Assembly (NCBI GenBank): GCA_900320415.1 | Contig: ONSE01000053.1 | Location: 1 to 6,311 of the forward strand | Length of the DNA stretch: 6,311 nt | Direction of reading: 5' to 3' | DNA from: an uncultured Eubacteriales bacterium | Lineage (GTDB): Bacteria; Bacillota; Clostridia; Oscillospirales; Acutalibacteraceae | In this document: positions 4,546-6,311 of the stretch, piece by piece | Layout of the letters: every line of letters begins with the position of its first letter | Position numbering within the stretch: position 1 is the stretch's first letter | Program-made: the position numbers and the translations under genes | The notes under the pieces: model-generated | Told to the model about the DNA's origin: nothing | Database searches by the model: none | The model's input: the letters and a program-made list of their open reading frames with translations, nothing else

Positions 4546-6213
4546 ATGAAGTTAACAGGCGCAGAAATCATTTGTGAATGTTTGATCGAGCAGGGCGTTG
4601 ATACGGTATTCGGTTATCCCGGCGGCGCCGCTCTCAATACCTACGACGCGCTCTACCGCTACAGCGACAGAATCACACATATTCTCACTGCTCACGAGCA
4701 GGGCGCTTCTCACGCCGCGGACGGCTACGCGCGTTCTACCGGCAAGACAGGCGTGGTGCTCACCACCTCGGGCCCCGGCGCGACCAATATCGTGACGGGC
4801 ATCGCCACCGCCAACATCGACTCCATCCCGATGGTGGCGATCACAGCCAACGTCACCACCGATCAGCTCGGCAGAGACAGCTTCCAGGAGGTTGACATTG
4901 TCGATATCGTCAAGCCCATCACCAAATCCAGCCGTCTGGTGGAGCGCGTGGAGGATCTCGCTCCCGCCATCCGCGAGGCGTTCGCGCTTGCGTGCGAGGG
5001 CAGAAAAGGTCCCGTCCTGGTGGACGTGCCGAAGGATATCACCGCGCAGACCACAGAGTTTGAGCCGCAGGCTCCCGCGCACCACAAGCTCATTCAGATC
5101 AAGAATCCCGACAGCATCTGCAGGGTGCAGGAGCTGATCCGCCGGGCAAAACGCCCGATGATCTACGCGGGCGGCGGTATTCTCAGCGCTGACGCCTGTG
5201 AGGAGTTCCTCGCGTTCGCGGAGCTGATCGACGCTCCCGTCTGCTGTTCTCTGATGGCGCTGGGCGCGATCCCCGCCAGCCATCCCCTCTGCGTGGGCAA
5301 CATCGGTATGCACGGCGGCTACGAGACAGGTATGATCACCGCGGAGTGCGATCTGATCATTTCCTGCGGCGCGCGTTTCTCCGACCGCGTGGCAGGCGAC
5401 AGAGAAAAATTCGGCGAGCAGGCGAAGATCGTCCAGCTCGAGATCGATAAAAAAGAAATCAACAAGAACGTCAAGGTAGACGAGTACGTGCTCGGCGATC
5501 TCAAAGCGAGCCTGGAGGCGCTTACCGTCGGTCTCGACGCGCAGCGGCACCCCGATTGGCTCAGCAAGATCGAGGTGTGGAAGCACAAGTTTGACGACGT
5601 CAAGCCCTATGAGGATGAGTTCCCTCAGCCGCACGACATCATCTGCGCGGTCAATGAGCTCAAGGCGGACGAGGATATCCTCGCGACCGACGTGGGACAG
5701 CACCAGATGTGGGTCGCGCAGTACGGCAGACTCGAGTGTCCCAGAACCCTGATGACCTCGGGCGGAATGGGAACCATGGGCTTCGGCATGGGCGCCGCCA
5801 TCGGCGCGCAGATCGCCCATCCCGACAGAAGGGTCTTCCTCTTTACGGGCGACGGCAGTTTTCACATGAACCTCAACGAGCTTGTCACTCTGAAGTCCTA
5901 CAACCTGCCTGTTATCGTGCTGGTGATGAACAACTCCGTTCTCGGCATGGTACGCCAGTGGCAGAAGCTCTTCTACGGCAGCCGCTTCTCCCAGACCGAT
6001 CCCCACAGAGCGACCGACTTTGTCAAGCTCGCGGGCGCGTTCGGCATCACGGGAATGAGGATCACCGGGGACAGCGACATCATGCCCGTCCTGACCAAGG
6101 CGATGGAGCTTCACGCTCCCGTTGTCATCGACGTGCAGATCAGCCCCGACGTCAACGTTCTCCCCATGATCCCGCCCGGAAAAACCATCAGCGAGATCGT
6201 CACGGAGATGTAA
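4546..6213 (+). CDS. ilvB: Acetolactate synthase large (catalytic) subunit
   Basis: This ThDP-dependent enzyme joins two pyruvates to acetolactate, or pyruvate and 2-oxobutyrate to acetohydroxybutyrate, the first common step of valine, leucine and isoleucine synthesis in the cytosol. The 555-residue length is normal. The N-terminal pyrimidine-binding domain has FGYPGGAAL (22-30) and HEQGASHAADGYAR with catalytic Glu51. SFQE (112-115) and the FAD-contacting RFSDRVAGD (277-285) follow. The C-terminal domain has the ThDP/Mg2+ motif from GDG (435-437) to Asn462-Asn463, then VLGMVRQWQ (465-473), an active-site segment that also forms the herbicide-binding surface in other family members. FAD is expected as a structural cofactor. 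TTAGGA lies six bases before the ATG. A strong promoter with a repeat-bearing leader precedes it and a terminator follows at once, so it appears monocistronic, without the usual adjacent ilvN regulatory subunit or ilvC. Confidence 0.95.
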   Translation: MKLTGAEIICECLIEQGVDTVFGYPGGAALNTYDALYRYSDRITHILTAHEQGASHAADGYARSTGKTGVVLTTSGPGATNIVTGIATANIDSIPMVAITANVTTDQLGRDSFQEVDIVDIVKPITKSSRLVERVEDLAPAIREAFALACEGRKGPVLVDVPKDITAQTTEFEPQAPAHHKLIQIKNPDSICRVQELIRRAKRPMIYAGGGILSADACEEFLAFAELIDAPVCCSLMALGAIPASHPLCVGNIGMHGGYETGMITAECDLIISCGARFSDRVAGDREKFGEQAKIVQLEIDKKEINKNVKVDEYVLGDLKASLEALTVGLDAQRHPDWLSKIEVWKHKFDDVKPYEDEFPQPHDIICAVNELKADEDILATDVGQHQMWVAQYGRLECPRTLMTSGGMGTMGFGMGAAIGAQIAHPDRRVFLFTGDGSFHMNLNELVTLKSYNLPVIVLVMNNSVLGMVRQWQKLFYGSRFSQTDPHRATDFVKLAGAFGITGMRITGDSDIMPVLTKAMELHAPVVIDVQISPDVNVLPMIPPGKTISEIVTEM

Positions 6214-6231
6214 AAATATACAGCTATCAGG

Positions 6232-6262
6232 AAAAGCCGCTCGGACGAGCGGCTTTTATTTT
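6232..6262 (+). terminator. Rho-independent terminator of ilvB
   Basis: AAAAGCCGCTC (6232-6242) and GAGCGGCTTTT (6247-6257) form a perfect 11-bp stem with a GGAC loop, followed by ATTTT. It starts 18 bases after the ilvB stop. The A-tract on the 5' side means it could also work in the other direction. Confidence 0.92.
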
Positions 6263-6311
6263 GCTGAGAAGAGTGCATATTTTGTGCTTTATGGACAAAG
6301 TTCACACAAGA

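Noticed and set aside
4552..6114. 520-codon open frame on - opposite ilvB
   Set aside because: Antisense shadow of a highly conserved gene; the translation is His/Asp/Val-rich low-quality sequence without domain features.
6111..6305. 64-codon open frame on - at the right end
   Set aside because: It runs across the ilvB terminator hairpin into the ilvB 3' end and shows no coding features.

Overview
The window looks like a chromosomal housekeeping stretch from a moderately GC-rich Firmicute, most likely a gut Clostridia/Oscillospiraceae (Ruminococcus-like) bacterium. This is an inference from the protein families (a DUF6062-like Cys/His protein, a bacterial OGG1-type glycosylase, a DxYGT HAD hydrolase), GC-rich coding sequence with AT-rich spacers, and strong AGGAGG-type ribosome binding sites. 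No phage, CRISPR, toxin-antitoxin or RNA genes were seen.

Layout. Positions 1-66 are the 3' end of a membrane protein on +, followed by a hairpin terminator (71-96). A 54-residue protein gene (136-300, -) follows; its ribosome binding site is buried in a hairpin (306-334) that is also the terminator of the upstream HAD-hydrolase gene (361-1089, -). That gene diverges from nth (1192-1839, +) across a compact promoter region in which both promoters appear to share one palindromic -35 hexamer. nth overlaps by 11 bp a Cof-type HAD phosphatase gene (1829-2650, +), which in turn overlaps by 14 bp, tail to tail, a DUF6062-like gene (2637-3353, -). The spacer before the next + gene (3354-3624) is mostly filled by a 162-bp near-palindromic element (3380-3541) with 18-bp terminal inverted repeats and a possible TTGT target duplication. 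An 8-oxoguanine DNA glycosylase gene (3625-4443, +) follows. A near-consensus promoter starts 3 bp after its stop and drives a short leader with a 17-bp tandem repeat. Then comes ilvB (4546-6213, +), which ends at a strong terminator (6232-6262). The last 49 bases contain no gene or convincing signal.

Function. Two base-excision-repair glycosylases, endonuclease III and an OGG1-like enzyme, lie about 1.8 kb apart in separate transcription units. ilvB encodes the acetolactate synthase catalytic subunit for branched-chain amino acid synthesis; it appears monocistronic, with no ilvN or ilvC directly after it. The two HAD hydrolases belong to different subfamilies.

The least explained items are the hairpin element at 3380-3541, the small conserved-looking protein with its sequestered ribosome binding site, the symmetric divergent promoter pair, and the duplicated Cys/His modules of the DUF6062-like protein. 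No large new system is visible.
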